Source: Micromonospora pisi (GTDB taxonomy: Bacteria; Actinomycetota; Actinomycetes; Mycobacteriales; Micromonosporaceae). From it: a DNA stretch of 64,000 bases. This document shows, piece after piece, positions 54,462-63,755 of this stretch. The translations under genes and the position numbers were made by a program. Below the pieces are notes generated by a model. It had not been told where the DNA came from. It did no database searches and was given only the letters and a program-made list of their open reading frames with translations. Position 1 is the first letter of the stretch. Each line of letters opens with the position of its first letter. The DNA is taken from the NCBI RefSeq assembly GCF_003633685.1, contig NZ_RBKT01000001.1, forward strand, positions 7,564,001 to 7,628,000, in the 5' to 3' direction.

Positions 54462-55559
54462 TCAGTTCGCCAGCGCCACCGGCGCCGGGTGCAGCTCGAC
54501 CCGGACCGCCGTACCTGGGGCGTAGTCGGCCAGCCGGGCGCTGGAAACCTGGGCGACCACCAGGGTGTCGTCCGGCATCGCGACGGTCACCCGGCTGATC
54601 GGGCCGAGGAAGCTCGCCGCGAGAACCCGCCCGGTGCCGTCCGGGTCGGCCACCAGGTCGACCGCCTCCGGGCGGACCAGCGCGGTCACCGGCGCGTTCG
54701 GGTCCGACGGCGCGTCGCCCGGTTCGACCAGCGGCAGCGTCGCACCGAGCACCTCCACCCTGTCGGCACTGACCCGGCCAGGCAGACGGTTGCTCAGCCC
54801 GACGAAGTCGGCCACGAACGCGCTCGCCGGACGCAGGTAGATCTCCGCCGGTGGCCCCAACTGCTCCAGCCGGCCACCGCGCATGACACCGACCCGGTCG
54901 GCCACCGCCAGCGCCTCCTCCTGGTCGTGCGTGACAAAGAGGGTGGTGGTGCCGACCTCGATCTGGATCCGGCGGATCTCGTCCCGGAGCTGAACCCGTA
55001 CCTTGGCGTCGAGCGCCGACAGCGGCTCGTCGAGCAGCAGCACCCGGGGCTCGATGGCGAGCGCCCGGGCCAGCGCCACCCGCTGCTGCTGCCCGCCGGA
55101 AAGCTGGTGCGGGTACTTGTCCGCGTGGCCGCCGATGCCGACCAGGTCGAGCATGTTCCCGGCCCGCTCACGCCGGGCCGCCGCCGGGCGTCCACGCAGT
55201 CGGAGCCCGAACTCGACGTTCTCCCGCGCGGTCAGGTGCGGGAAGAGGCTGTACGCCTGGAAGACCATCCCCATGTCCCGCCGGTTGACCGGACGGTCCG
55301 TGATGTCCTCGCCGTCGACCAGCACCCGACCCGAGTCGGCCTCCTCCAACCCGGCCAACACCCGCAGCGCGGTGGTCTTGCCGCAGCCGGAGGGGCCGAG
55401 CAGCGCGACCATCTCGCCGGGGGCGAGTTCGAGGTCGAGCCCGTCCAACGCGAAGGTGTTGCCGAAGCGGCGATGCAGGGCCTCGAGGCGCACCGTGACG
55501 CCCTGCCGGGCGCCGGCGCGGGCGCCGGGCGCGGTGGCGACGCTGGTCGTACCGGTCAC
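54462..55559 (-). CDS. PotA/FbpC-type ABC importer ATPase
   Basis: A 365-residue ATPase of the spermidine/iron/thiamine importer class: GPSGCGKTTALRVLAGLE, GMVFQAYSLFPHLTARENV, LSGGQQQRVALARAL, LDEPLSALDAKVRVQLRDEIR and VTHDQEEALAVADR. A C-terminal TOBE-type domain lies at about 280-365. GTG overlaps the stop of the permease (GTGA). Last gene of the importer operon. Confidence 0.92.
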   Translation of the reverse strand: MTGTTSVATAPGARAGARQGVTVRLEALHRRFGNTFALDGLDLELAPGEMVALLGPSGCGKTTALRVLAGLEEADSGRVLVDGEDITDRPVNRRDMGMVFQAYSLFPHLTARENVEFGLRLRGRPAAARRERAGNMLDLVGIGGHADKYPHQLSGGQQQRVALARALAIEPRVLLLDEPLSALDAKVRVQLRDEIRRIQIEVGTTTLFVTHDQEEALAVADRVGVMRGGRLEQLGPPAEIYLRPASAFVADFVGLSNRLPGRVSADRVEVLGATLPLVEPGDAPSDPNAPVTALVRPEAVDLVADPDGTGRVLAASFLGPISRVTVAMPDDTLVVAQVSSARLADYAPGTAVRVELHPAPVALAN

Positions 55560-56377
55560 CGTGTCTCCTTCGGGGAAGTCCGGCGTCGACCGCCGACGAG
55601 GGACAAGAACATCAGTAGGACGAATGCGAGCACCAGCGCCGTCAACGACACCGCGACCGACATCGTGGCGCTGCTCTTGCCGAGCAGGTTGATGGCGACC
55701 TGGAGATTGCTCCGGTTGAGCAGGGAGGCGATGGTGAACTCGCCCAGCACCAGCGCCACGGTGAGGAACGCGGCGGAGAGCACGGCCGAACGGATGTTTG
55801 GCAGCACCACCCGCCAGATCACCGTGGCCCAGCTCGCGCCGAGGCTGCGGGACGCCTCGGCCAGGGTCCGTACGTCGATCGCGGAGAGCCCGGCGTCGAT
55901 CGACCGGTACGCGTACGGCAACACCAGGATCGTGTACGCGAAGGTGAGCGTGAGCGGGGAGACGCCGAGGAAGTACGTCACCCAGGCGTAGACCGGGGCG
56001 AGTCCGACCACCAGCACGATCGCCGGGATGGTCAGCGGCAGCAGGCAGACGAACTCCACCAGCCGGCGCAGCCGGGGCAGCCGCAGGCGTACCCAGACGA
56101 CGGTCGGGACCAGCAGCAGCAGGGTGAGGGCGACGGTGAGCAGGACCAGCCCGAACGAGGCGGTGATGCCGGCCGACAGGTCCGGGTACGTCTCGCCGAG
56201 CTGTCGCCAGTCCAGCAGCAGTTGCCAGGTCTCGAAGGTCACCGAGCCGTTCGCGCCCCGGGTGGTGAACTCCAGCATGGCCAGCAGCGGCAGCAGGAAG
56301 AAGATGCCGAGTCCGGTGATGACGGTCCAGCGGAAGGCCCGCTGACGCCGGGCGCGGCGTCGGATCACCCCAGCCAT
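55556..56377 (-). CDS. importer permease (PotC-like)
   Basis: A 273-residue permease with six helices and the binding-protein-dependent transport motif EASRSLGASWATVIWRVVLP. AAGGAG lies 7 bases before the ATG. It overlaps the previous permease gene by 13 bases and the ATPase by 4. It forms half of the translocation channel with that permease. Confidence 0.9.
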   Translation of the reverse strand: MAGVIRRRARRQRAFRWTVITGLGIFFLLPLLAMLEFTTRGANGSVTFETWQLLLDWRQLGETYPDLSAGITASFGLVLLTVALTLLLLVPTVVWVRLRLPRLRRLVEFVCLLPLTIPAIVLVVGLAPVYAWVTYFLGVSPLTLTFAYTILVLPYAYRSIDAGLSAIDVRTLAEASRSLGASWATVIWRVVLPNIRSAVLSAAFLTVALVLGEFTIASLLNRSNLQVAINLLGKSSATMSVAVSLTALVLAFVLLMFLSLVGGRRRTSPKETR

Positions 56378-57294
56378 CGCGAACTCCTTCGCTGTAGCAC
56401 CGCGTAGAGCCACATCACCAGCGCGACCACCACGATCATGCCGAGTGCCATGGCCTTGCCCAGGTTCTGCTGGCCGAGGATCACCTCGCTGGTGAGTGCG
56501 CCCCGGATCTGCAGCGGGATGATCGGGCTGCCCTGGCTGACCAGCGCGGCGGCGGTGGCGTACGCCGAGAAGGCGTTGGCGAAGAGCAGCAGCGTCGCGC
56601 CGAGGAACGGGGGAGCGAGCAGTGGCATCGCCACCATCCGCCAGTACTGCCAGGTCGAGCCGCCGAGGCTCTCCGCCGCCTCGCGCCACTGTGGACGGAT
56701 GCCGTCCAGGGCGGGGAGGAAGACGATGACCATAAGCGGCACCTGGAAGTAGGTGTAGACGAGGAGCAGGCCCGGCAGTTCGAAGAGCCAGACCCCGTGC
56801 GAGTAGATGTTGATGCCGAGGTTGTCCTGGAGGAAGACGGTGACGAAACCGCTCAGCCCGATCGTGGCGACGAACGCGAAGGCGAGCGTCACGCCGCCGA
56901 ACTGGGCGAGCACGCCGGCCGCCGAGGTGACGACCCGGCGCAGCACGCCGTCCGGCTTCGCGGTGACCAACGCGTACGCGAGCAGCCCGCCGAGGACCGC
57001 GCCGACCAGTGCGGTGACGGCGGAGAGCAGGATGCTGCGTCCGAACGCCTCCAGGATGTACGAGGTGCCGACCGCCGACAGGTTGTCGAGGGTGAAGCCG
57101 CCGCTGTCGCTGGTGAACGCGCCGATGACCACCACCAGGGTGGGGATCGCCAGGAACACCACGACGAACGCGAAGAACGGGACGACGCCGAGCAGATCAC
57201 GGCCCGGCAGGCTGGTCCGGCGCCGGGAGGCCGGGACGGGCCGAACCCCGGGCGCGGGCGCCACGGGGTCCGGGTGTGGCGTAACGACGGTCAT
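56365..57294 (-). CDS. importer permease (PotB-like)
   Basis: A 309-residue permease with six hydrophobic helices after a basic 30-residue N-terminus. The EAA loop appears as EAAESLGGSTWQYWRMVAMP. It starts 7 bases after the binding-protein stop. With the second permease it forms the heterodimeric channel of a Pot-type importer. Confidence 0.9.
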   Translation of the reverse strand: MTVVTPHPDPVAPAPGVRPVPASRRRTSLPGRDLLGVVPFFAFVVVFLAIPTLVVVIGAFTSDSGGFTLDNLSAVGTSYILEAFGRSILLSAVTALVGAVLGGLLAYALVTAKPDGVLRRVVTSAAGVLAQFGGVTLAFAFVATIGLSGFVTVFLQDNLGINIYSHGVWLFELPGLLLVYTYFQVPLMVIVFLPALDGIRPQWREAAESLGGSTWQYWRMVAMPLLAPPFLGATLLLFANAFSAYATAAALVSQGSPIIPLQIRGALTSEVILGQQNLGKAMALGMIVVVALVMWLYAVLQRRSSRWLG

Positions 57295-57301
57295 CGTCGC
57301 C

Positions 57302-58432
57302 TCAGCCCACTGCCTTCGCCCAGTTGGTGGCCAGGCTCTCCTTGGCCTTCGCGGTCTGCGCCTCGGTGAGGAACACCGGCTCGCCGCTGGTGACGGGGAG
57401 CTTGCCGTACGCGGCCTGGTCGATCGTCCCGGCCTTGGCCATCGCGTCGGCCCGGACCGGACGCGCGCCACCGCCGAGCCACAGGTTCTGGCCCTCGTCG
57501 GAGTAGAGGAACTCCTGCCACAGTCGCGCGGCGGCCGGGTGCGGGGCGTCCTTGCTGATCGCCTGCACGTAGTAGGAGCCGACCACGGCGTTCGACGGGA
57601 CCACGGTCTTCCAGTCCATCTTGCCCTGGAGCTTGGCGCCCTGGGCGACGTTCAGGTAGTCCCAGTCGATGACGACCGGGGTCTGGCCCGACTCGACCGT
57701 GGTCGCGGTCGGGTCGACCGGCAGGAAGTTGCCGGCCTTCTTGAGCTGGCCGAAGAAGTCGACGCCCTTGCTGACGTCGTCGGCCGAGCCGCCGTTGCCC
57801 AGGGCCGCCATCACCACGCCGCTGAAGGCCGCGCCGGCCTGGGTCGGGTCGCCGTTGAGCGCGACCTTGCCCTTGAACTCGGGCTTGAGCAGGTCGGCGA
57901 CGCTCTGCGGGGCGGGCACCTTGCTGCTGTCGTAGCCGATCGACATGTAGCCGCCGTAGTCGTTCACCCAGGTGCCGTTCGCGTCCTTGAGCGCGGCCGG
58001 GATGTCGTCCCAGGTCGCGACCTTGTACGGCGCGAAGAGCGCGGTGTTCGCCGACGCGACCGCCCCGCCGAGGTCGAACACGTCCGGCGCGCCCTCCTGG
58101 CCCTTGAGCTGCTTCGCCGCGTTGATCTCGTCCTGGCTGGACGCGTCCGGCTGGGCCGAGTTGACCTTGATGCCGTACTTGGTGTTGAACGCCTTGATGA
58201 TCTCGCCGTAGTTGGCCCAGTCCGGCGGCAGCGCGATCACATTGAGCTGCCCCTCCTTCTTGGCCTCGGCCACGAGCTTGTCGAGACCACCGAGGTCGGC
58301 CACGCTGGCGGCCTTGGCCGCGTCGCTGTTCGACGCCGCGCTCTCCTTCTCCGGGGGCGCGCAGGCGGCGATGGCCAGCGCCGTCGTGGACGCGGCCAGT
58401 AGCGCAACTGTTCGGGCAACCGAGATTCGCAC
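57302..58432 (-). CDS. extracellular solute-binding lipoprotein, PotD-like
   Basis: A 376-residue family 1 solute-binding lipoprotein. The signal ends in the lipobox IAAC (about residue 22), then LDKLVAEAKKEGQLNVI and QGAKLQGKMDWKTVVPSNAVVGSYYV. The fold fits binding proteins for polyamines, aminoethylphosphonate, thiamine or iron; the exact ligand is not clear. GTG follows AAGGAGG by 4 bases. First gene of the operon 58432-54462. Confidence 0.9.
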   Translation of the reverse strand: MRISVARTVALLAASTTALAIAACAPPEKESAASNSDAAKAASVADLGGLDKLVAEAKKEGQLNVIALPPDWANYGEIIKAFNTKYGIKVNSAQPDASSQDEINAAKQLKGQEGAPDVFDLGGAVASANTALFAPYKVATWDDIPAALKDANGTWVNDYGGYMSIGYDSSKVPAPQSVADLLKPEFKGKVALNGDPTQAGAAFSGVVMAALGNGGSADDVSKGVDFFGQLKKAGNFLPVDPTATTVESGQTPVVIDWDYLNVAQGAKLQGKMDWKTVVPSNAVVGSYYVQAISKDAPHPAAARLWQEFLYSDEGQNLWLGGGARPVRADAMAKAGTIDQAAYGKLPVTSGEPVFLTEAQTAKAKESLATNWAKAVG

Positions 58433-58830
58433 ACTTCCTCCTTCTACGCCGACGCGGCGTTCGACCAGCCCGCACACTGCGCATTTTCGGCAGTCGTACG
58501 CTCGCGGCCGGTCCCGCACATCATGCCTGGCCGCAATCATGTGATCACCGAGGTAAATCGACGCTTCGGTGAACGATTGGCGTTGTCTGGTGGAACGATC
58601 GGCGGCACAGCGGCGCGGATAGGTGATATCGGCGGCAACTGCCATCGACTGTCCGAAAATGAACAGACGTCTCCCATGCTCATGCGAGCAGTGGGCGACC
58701 AGATTGTCCGTGATGGATCAGGGGCTCCGAGCCGATTCCGAGGCTCTTCCGTTACTTCTCCGAGCTGCCGGTTATAGGTGCGGAGAGTCGGTCGGCAACG
58801 AGGAAAGAGTTTTCCTCGTCGGAGCCGGAA
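58433..58830. other. intergenic region upstream of the PotD-like gene
   Basis: About 400 bases, no gene supported. It contains the importer operon leader and, at 58798-58819, a hairpin terminator of the SnoaL-like gene. No riboswitch consensus (thiamine, cobalamin, guanidine) was recognised. Confidence 0.5.
58798..58819 (-). terminator. 9-bp hairpin terminator of the SnoaL-like gene
   Basis: ACGAGGAAA (58798-58806) pairs perfectly with TTTCCTCGT (58811-58819), loop of 4 bases, 11 bases past the stop of the next gene on the minus strand. Confidence 0.65.
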
Positions 58831-59223
58831 TCATCCCTGACCGGGCAGTGCGGAGTGTTGTCCCGGTGGCCAGAAAGGCCATTCCTCGAATACGCGGCAA
58901 CGGCCGTCGTCGGCGAAACGCAGAATCCACAGATCGCGGAACTGCTCGGTGACCGGAAGGCCGTACCGCACCTCAAGGCGGACCACGGCGGTCTCGCCGT
59001 CGATCGCGACCACCTGACTGGTCATGCCGAACACCTCGTCCGGCCCCTCCCGCTGGGCCTCCCACATCCGGGCGATCGCCGCCAACCCGCGCACCGGCTC
59101 CAGATACGGTCCCTGCTGGTAGCTCGCGTCCTCGGTGAAGATCGTCGCGAGCGTCTCCGTGCCCGCCGTACGCCACGCCCGCTCGTACGCCGCGATCCAG
59201 TCCGTCAACCGTTCCCGGTCCAT
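58831..59223 (-). CDS. SnoaL/NTF2-like domain protein
   Basis: A 130-residue cone-shaped NTF2-like protein: WIAAYERAWRTAGTETLATIFTEDASYQ at the start, GLAAIARMWEAQREGPDE in the middle and LRFADDGRCRVFEEWPFWP at the end. Family members are isomerases, hydrolases or ligand-binding proteins. ATG start with no clear ribosome site. Function not assignable. Confidence 0.85.
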   Translation of the reverse strand: MDRERLTDWIAAYERAWRTAGTETLATIFTEDASYQQGPYLEPVRGLAAIARMWEAQREGPDEVFGMTSQVVAIDGETAVVRLEVRYGLPVTEQFRDLWILRFADDGRCRVFEEWPFWPPGQHSALPGQG

Positions 59224-59326
59224 GTCAGTCAGCTTGCCACGCCACCGGGTCAGCCGGCCCGCGAACGGGCGCGTCCGCGCACCTGGAGGAGCGTCAGCCC
59301 GCCCCTGCCGGGCGCCCTGCGAAGCC

Positions 59327-59677
59327 TCACCGCCAGAAGACCGCCACCGCCGCGTTGGCCAGGGTGAGCACGATGATCCCGAGGAAGTGTCCCCGGTTGA
59401 CGGCGTCCCGCTTACGGGAGAAGAACACCATCGTGAAGATCGCCAGCGCGATCAGCAATTTGGTGAGGAGCTTGGCCGGCGACGGTTCGTCACCGTCACG
59501 CAGCGGCGCGGCGAGACCCAGGCCGGAGAGAAGCTGGATGACCGCACCCCAGAGCATCGCGGGGTTGATCCGTATCGTGCCGCTCACGTACTGGGCGATC
59601 GAACCGCCCAGCAGCAACGCGAAACCGATCAGGTGGACGTAGAGCAACACCAGGCGTAGGGCTTCCACGGCGGCCAT
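59327..59677 (-). CDS. small conserved membrane protein
   Basis: A 116-residue protein with four hydrophobic helices (about 8-30, 40-58, 68-86, 95-114) and short basic loops. It begins MAAVEALRLVLLYVHLIGFALLLGG, a pattern common in actinobacterial four-helix proteins of unknown function. GGGGA precedes the ATG. Divergent from the next gene. Confidence 0.8.
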   Translation of the reverse strand: MAAVEALRLVLLYVHLIGFALLLGGSIAQYVSGTIRINPAMLWGAVIQLLSGLGLAAPLRDGDEPSPAKLLTKLLIALAIFTMVFFSRKRDAVNRGHFLGIIVLTLANAAVAVFWR

Positions 59678-59858
59678 TGTTCCCCATGCCCCGCCGACCC
59701 GCTGACCCGCCTCACCACAGGCTCAACCGGCCGGCGTCGGTGCGGGCAACGCCGGGTCGCCGTTCGGACCCCTCATCCGCTCCCGGTAGACCGAAGTCAC
59801 CCGATGCGAGACTTCGGTTGGTAGCTCGCGTGCTGGCCGGCAATCCAGACTCGTCGTT

Positions 59859-60911
59859 ATGACAGAGTCCCAGCCGGCCCAGCCCACGCGGCGAACCGGG
59901 CTTGCCCGGCGGGTGCTACCCGCCGTCGGGCTCGCCCTCCTCGCCCCGTGGGTGGCCGAGTACCTGATGGGAAGCCACTCGGTCCGTGACCTTCCCCTGA
60001 TCGTCTTCCTCGTGCCGATGTACGGCGGCGGTGCCCTGCTGGTCCGCGAGGTGTCCCGCCGCGCCGGCCGGGGCTGGCCGACCATCCTGTTGCTCGGGCT
60101 CGCCTACGGCGTGATCGAAGCCGGACTGCTCGACCAGTCCCTGTTCAACCCCGACTACTCCGGTTTGGACTTCCAAAGCGTCGCGCCGATTCCGGGCCTC
60201 AGGGTGAGCGCCTACTTCACGCTGTTGTTCGTCGCCGGGCACGCGATCTGGAGCATCGGTGTGCCGATCGCCATCGTCGAGTCCCTGGTTCCCGACCGGG
60301 CCACCACCCCCTGGCTCCGTACGCCGGGCCTGGTGGTGGCCGCCCTGCTCTATCTCGGCGGCGGCGCCATCATCTACACCGAACTGCGGTCGACCGAGAG
60401 TTTCCAGGCCAGCACGCTCCAGTCCACCGTCGCCGCGGTGGCCGCCCTCGCGCTCGTCGTCGCCGCCTTCACCGTCCCGCATCGCCACGCCCCCGGTGCC
60501 GAGGCGCCGCACCGCCCGAGCCGGCCCGCGATCAGGGCGCCCGAGCACCGGTTACCGGTGCTGCTGCTCGCCCTGGTGGTGTCCAGGCTGCTCTGGATGC
60601 CCGAGAACTGGCTCGGGGTCGGGATCACCGCCACCCTGCTCGCCGGCACGACCTGGCTGGTCCTGCGCTGGTCAGCAAGTCCACAATGGTCTCAGGGACA
60701 CCGGCTGGCGCTTGCCGGGGGCGCCCTGCTGGTGCACGCCTGGGACGGCTTCCACCTGCACCCATGGCGGGCCATTTCACCGGGCGAGGAGCTGGCCAGC
60801 GACATCCTGTTCACGCTCGCGGCGATTACCCTGCTACTGGTGACGATTCGGCGCGTCCGGCGTCATCGGCGACGGGTCGAGGAGTCCCCGTCGCTGCTCG
60901 CCGCCGGATAG
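59859..60911 (+). CDS. polytopic membrane protein of unknown function
   Basis: A 350-residue protein with about nine hydrophobic helices. It contains GLAYGVIEAGLLDQSLFNPD and GHAIWSIGVPIAIVESLVP. A family is not recognised with confidence; the E-x-G/L-x-x-Q-S-L-F-N-P pattern recurs in other actinobacterial membrane proteins. It has the divergent small membrane-protein gene on one side and is followed by an FAD monooxygenase. Confidence 0.82.
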   Translation: MTESQPAQPTRRTGLARRVLPAVGLALLAPWVAEYLMGSHSVRDLPLIVFLVPMYGGGALLVREVSRRAGRGWPTILLLGLAYGVIEAGLLDQSLFNPDYSGLDFQSVAPIPGLRVSAYFTLLFVAGHAIWSIGVPIAIVESLVPDRATTPWLRTPGLVVAALLYLGGGAIIYTELRSTESFQASTLQSTVAAVAALALVVAAFTVPHRHAPGAEAPHRPSRPAIRAPEHRLPVLLLALVVSRLLWMPENWLGVGITATLLAGTTWLVLRWSASPQWSQGHRLALAGGALLVHAWDGFHLHPWRAISPGEELASDILFTLAAITLLLVTIRRVRRHRRRVEESPSLLAAG

Positions 60912-61022
60912 GCCGACCAGCACGACCGCGCCGGGTGCCGGGTGCCGGGCGCCCGGCGGATCGGATGCGCTACGGGGGTGGCTGTGACCGGTGGAGCGGA
61001 CCGTTCCGACGTCGGCGGTGAC

Positions 61023-62558
61023 ATGGGCCTCGATACGGCCGGCGTTGACGTCCTGGTGGCCGGCTGTGGACCGGTCGGCGGGGTACTCGCCGCACTGCTC
61101 GGCGCGTACGGGGTCCGGGTGCTGGTGGTCGACCCGTACACCGAGCCCTATCCCCGGCCGCGCGCGGCGATGCTCGACGCCGGAGTGCGGCGGATCCTGC
61201 GCCGGGTGCCGGGACTGGCCGACGTCGAGGGCTGGGCCACGCCGGTGCGCCACGGGCGGGTGCTCGGACCGGATCACCGCGTGCTGTTCGACGCCCGCAT
61301 TCCCGGCGACGAACTCGACCCACCCGCCGCCGTCCTGATCGACCAGCCACGACTGGAGACGGCGGTCCGGGCCAGCCTGTCGGCGGCACCGACGGTCCGG
61401 TTGCGGCTCGGGCGGTCGGTGGTCGGCGTCGAGCAGACCGACGAGCACGTCGAAGCCCTGCTCGACGACGGCGGTAGGGTCCGGGCGAACTGGCTCGTCG
61501 GCTGTGACGGCGCCGCCAGCGCAGTACGCGGCCTGCTGGGTGTGGCGTACGAGGGGGTGAGTTTTCCGGAGCCGTGGCTCGTGGTCGACGCGTCCAGCGC
61601 CCCGATACCCGACGCCGAACCGTCGTTCGCCTACGTGCTGGACCCGGCCCGACCGCTGGTGACCATGTCCCGTGTCGGGGCCCACCGCTGGGAGTGGCTG
61701 GTGCTGCCGGGGGAGGACCCGGCCACGATGGTCCAGGACGGGGAGATCCGCCGGCTGGTCGGCGCCTGGGTCGACCCGGATTCGGTGCGGATACGCCGCG
61801 CCTCGGTATTCACCTTCCACGCCAGGATGGCGAGCCGGTGGCGGACCGGTCGGGTCCTGCTCGCCGGTGACGCGGCGCACTCCATGCCACCCTTCGTCGG
61901 ACAGGGACTCGGCAGCGGCATCCGCGACGCCGCCAACCTCTCCTGGCGGCTCGCGCAGGTGGTGCGCGGAGTCGACGACCCGGTTTCGCTTGACGGTTAC
62001 GAGCGGGAGCGACGCCCGGACGTACGGGCGACCACGGCGATGGCGCTACGGATGGGGCGGATCGTGCAGAATCGCGGCCGAGTGGGCTCCGCGCTGCTCC
62101 GGTCGCTGATCCGTACCGCCGGTGCGGTGCCGGGACTGGCGGCGTTTGTCGGCCGGCACGGTCAACCCGCTGAGCGTCTGCCCCGGGGCACGGCGGGACG
62201 CCACCCGGGCGCGGGTCGCCTGCTGCCCGACGCCCGGCTCCGTACGCCGACCGGCACGGTGCTCCGCCTCGACGACCTGCTCGGCAACCGCTGGGCGGTG
62301 ATCGGGTACGGCGGTGACCCGTACTGGCACCTGGACGCGGGCGCCCGGCGGTGGGTGTCCGATCGCGACGCGATGGTGTTCGCCCTCGTGCCGCGCGGAC
62401 GGCGGAGCCCGAAGGGACTGGACTGCCCCGTTTTCGAGGATCTGGACGGCGTGTTGTCCCGGCCCCGCCGGCAGGCGGTCACGATCGTCCGCCCGGACCG
62501 GTTCCTGCTCGGCACCCTGCCGGTGCCGTTGTCCGTCGCCCGTCTGACCGCCCCCTGA
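61023..62558 (+). CDS. FAD-dependent aromatic monooxygenase (PHBH/MhpA-like)
   Basis: A 511-residue flavoprotein hydroxylase. FAD-binding GCGPVGGVLAALLGAYGVRV near residue 15, the family DG-type WLVGCDGAASAVRGLLG, then RVLLAGDAAHSMPPFVGQGLGSGIRDAANLSWRL, the signature of the PHBH/polyketide hydroxylase group. The C-terminal thioredoxin-like domain (about 395-510) is present. It would hydroxylate an aromatic or polyketide substrate using NAD(P)H and oxygen. The ATG at 61023 fits the family; an in-frame GTG at 60984 with a G-rich leader is an alternative. Confidence 0.9.
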   Translation: MGLDTAGVDVLVAGCGPVGGVLAALLGAYGVRVLVVDPYTEPYPRPRAAMLDAGVRRILRRVPGLADVEGWATPVRHGRVLGPDHRVLFDARIPGDELDPPAAVLIDQPRLETAVRASLSAAPTVRLRLGRSVVGVEQTDEHVEALLDDGGRVRANWLVGCDGAASAVRGLLGVAYEGVSFPEPWLVVDASSAPIPDAEPSFAYVLDPARPLVTMSRVGAHRWEWLVLPGEDPATMVQDGEIRRLVGAWVDPDSVRIRRASVFTFHARMASRWRTGRVLLAGDAAHSMPPFVGQGLGSGIRDAANLSWRLAQVVRGVDDPVSLDGYERERRPDVRATTAMALRMGRIVQNRGRVGSALLRSLIRTAGAVPGLAAFVGRHGQPAERLPRGTAGRHPGAGRLLPDARLRTPTGTVLRLDDLLGNRWAVIGYGGDPYWHLDAGARRWVSDRDAMVFALVPRGRRSPKGLDCPVFEDLDGVLSRPRRQAVTIVRPDRFLLGTLPVPLSVARLTAP

Positions 62559-62597
62559 AACGCTGCCGAGCCGCTGCTGCCGGCGCTACCGCTGCCG

Positions 62598-63656
62598 TTA
62601 GCCGGTCGCCAGGCCGGCTGGCTTCGACTCGCGCCGAGGCAGCAGGGCGAGCCCGAGTACGCCCAGCGCGGGCAGCAGGGCGAGCAGCGCGGGAAGCCTT
62701 CCCAGGTAGGCGAAACCGAGCCAGGGCGGCGCCGGCATCCACCCCGGGTCCTCCAGTGCGGACACGACGACGACCAGCGTGCTGATCAGGAAAGCCGGGA
62801 ACATGCCGACGAAGACGAGACCGACCTGTAGGCCGACCAGCACCTGCACGAATCGGTGTCGGCCCGCCGTACGACGGCTCACCCACCCGGCGAGCAGCCA
62901 ACCGACGAGTGCACCGACCAGGCCACCGAGTACGGCCAGCGGGAGCGGGGTGGTCGGCCGTGCCCGGACGATGGTCAGGTCGAGCCGTGGCGTGGCCCCG
63001 GCGCCGAGGTCCGAGTACCAGACGGTCAGTCCGTCGCGGCGGGCGTACAGCGTTGCTCCCTCGCCGAACGCGCGTTCGCCGTGGAACTCCACGTCGCTCA
63101 CCTCCCACCCGCTGGCATCGAGGCGGCCACGGACGTCCGAGGCGAGTGTGCGTGCGTCCTGGTCGGACTCGAACCCGAACTCGACCCGACCCGGGGTGTA
63201 GTCGTCTCCGCCACTGACGATGGTCCAGGCATCGGTCGGGTCGTCGTAGAAGAAAAGCTCGTCCCGGCGCATCTGGTGCACCGGTAGCCGGGTGGGCAGG
63301 GCGGTCCGGGCGATCGCGGCGGCCTCGGCGGAATCCGGGAGGGGGCGGGCGGCCTGCCAACCCAGCCACGATCCGGCAACGGAGCCCAGGAAGCCGAAGA
63401 GCAGGGCGGTGAAACCGGCGACGATCACGATCCCGCCGCTGGTCGGTCGGCCGAGCCGGCAACGCAGCCCGTGCCGGAGCAGGTTCGCCGCCTCCCGTAC
63501 GGCTGGCCGGCGGCGGCCCGGCGGCGCAGTGGCCAGCAATGTGTCGAGCAGCTCCTCGCCCCGTTCGCGCCGGTAGTCGGACGGGTACGCGAGCAGCAGT
63601 CGACGGTAGTGGAGGGCGAGCCGGTGGTCGGTGCGCGGCTGCTCGGGACCGGTCAT
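62598..63656 (-). CDS. membrane protein linked to a PadR regulator
   Basis: A 352-residue protein. Its N-terminal LHYRRLLLAYPSDYRRERGEELLDTLL resembles the cytoplasmic region often found in membrane proteins encoded after PadR regulators. Hydrophobic helices lie at about 75-100, 240-262, 275-300 and 320-340; the middle (about 110-235) forms an extracytoplasmic domain. A sensor-like or anti-sigma-like role is possible; function is unknown. It lies 99 bases after the PadR gene on the same strand. Confidence 0.82.
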   Translation of the reverse strand: MTGPEQPRTDHRLALHYRRLLLAYPSDYRRERGEELLDTLLATAPPGRRRPAVREAANLLRHGLRCRLGRPTSGGIVIVAGFTALLFGFLGSVAGSWLGWQAARPLPDSAEAAAIARTALPTRLPVHQMRRDELFFYDDPTDAWTIVSGGDDYTPGRVEFGFESDQDARTLASDVRGRLDASGWEVSDVEFHGERAFGEGATLYARRDGLTVWYSDLGAGATPRLDLTIVRARPTTPLPLAVLGGLVGALVGWLLAGWVSRRTAGRHRFVQVLVGLQVGLVFVGMFPAFLISTLVVVVSALEDPGWMPAPPWLGFAYLGRLPALLALLPALGVLGLALLPRRESKPAGLATG

Positions 63657-63755
63657 GGGGGGAGTCCTTCGTGGGATTCGGTTACCACGGCGCGACGGTC
63701 CGGCCAGGGAGCTGCCGCGCGGTCCGGGGCGTTGGGTGATGCGACCAGAGTCTCG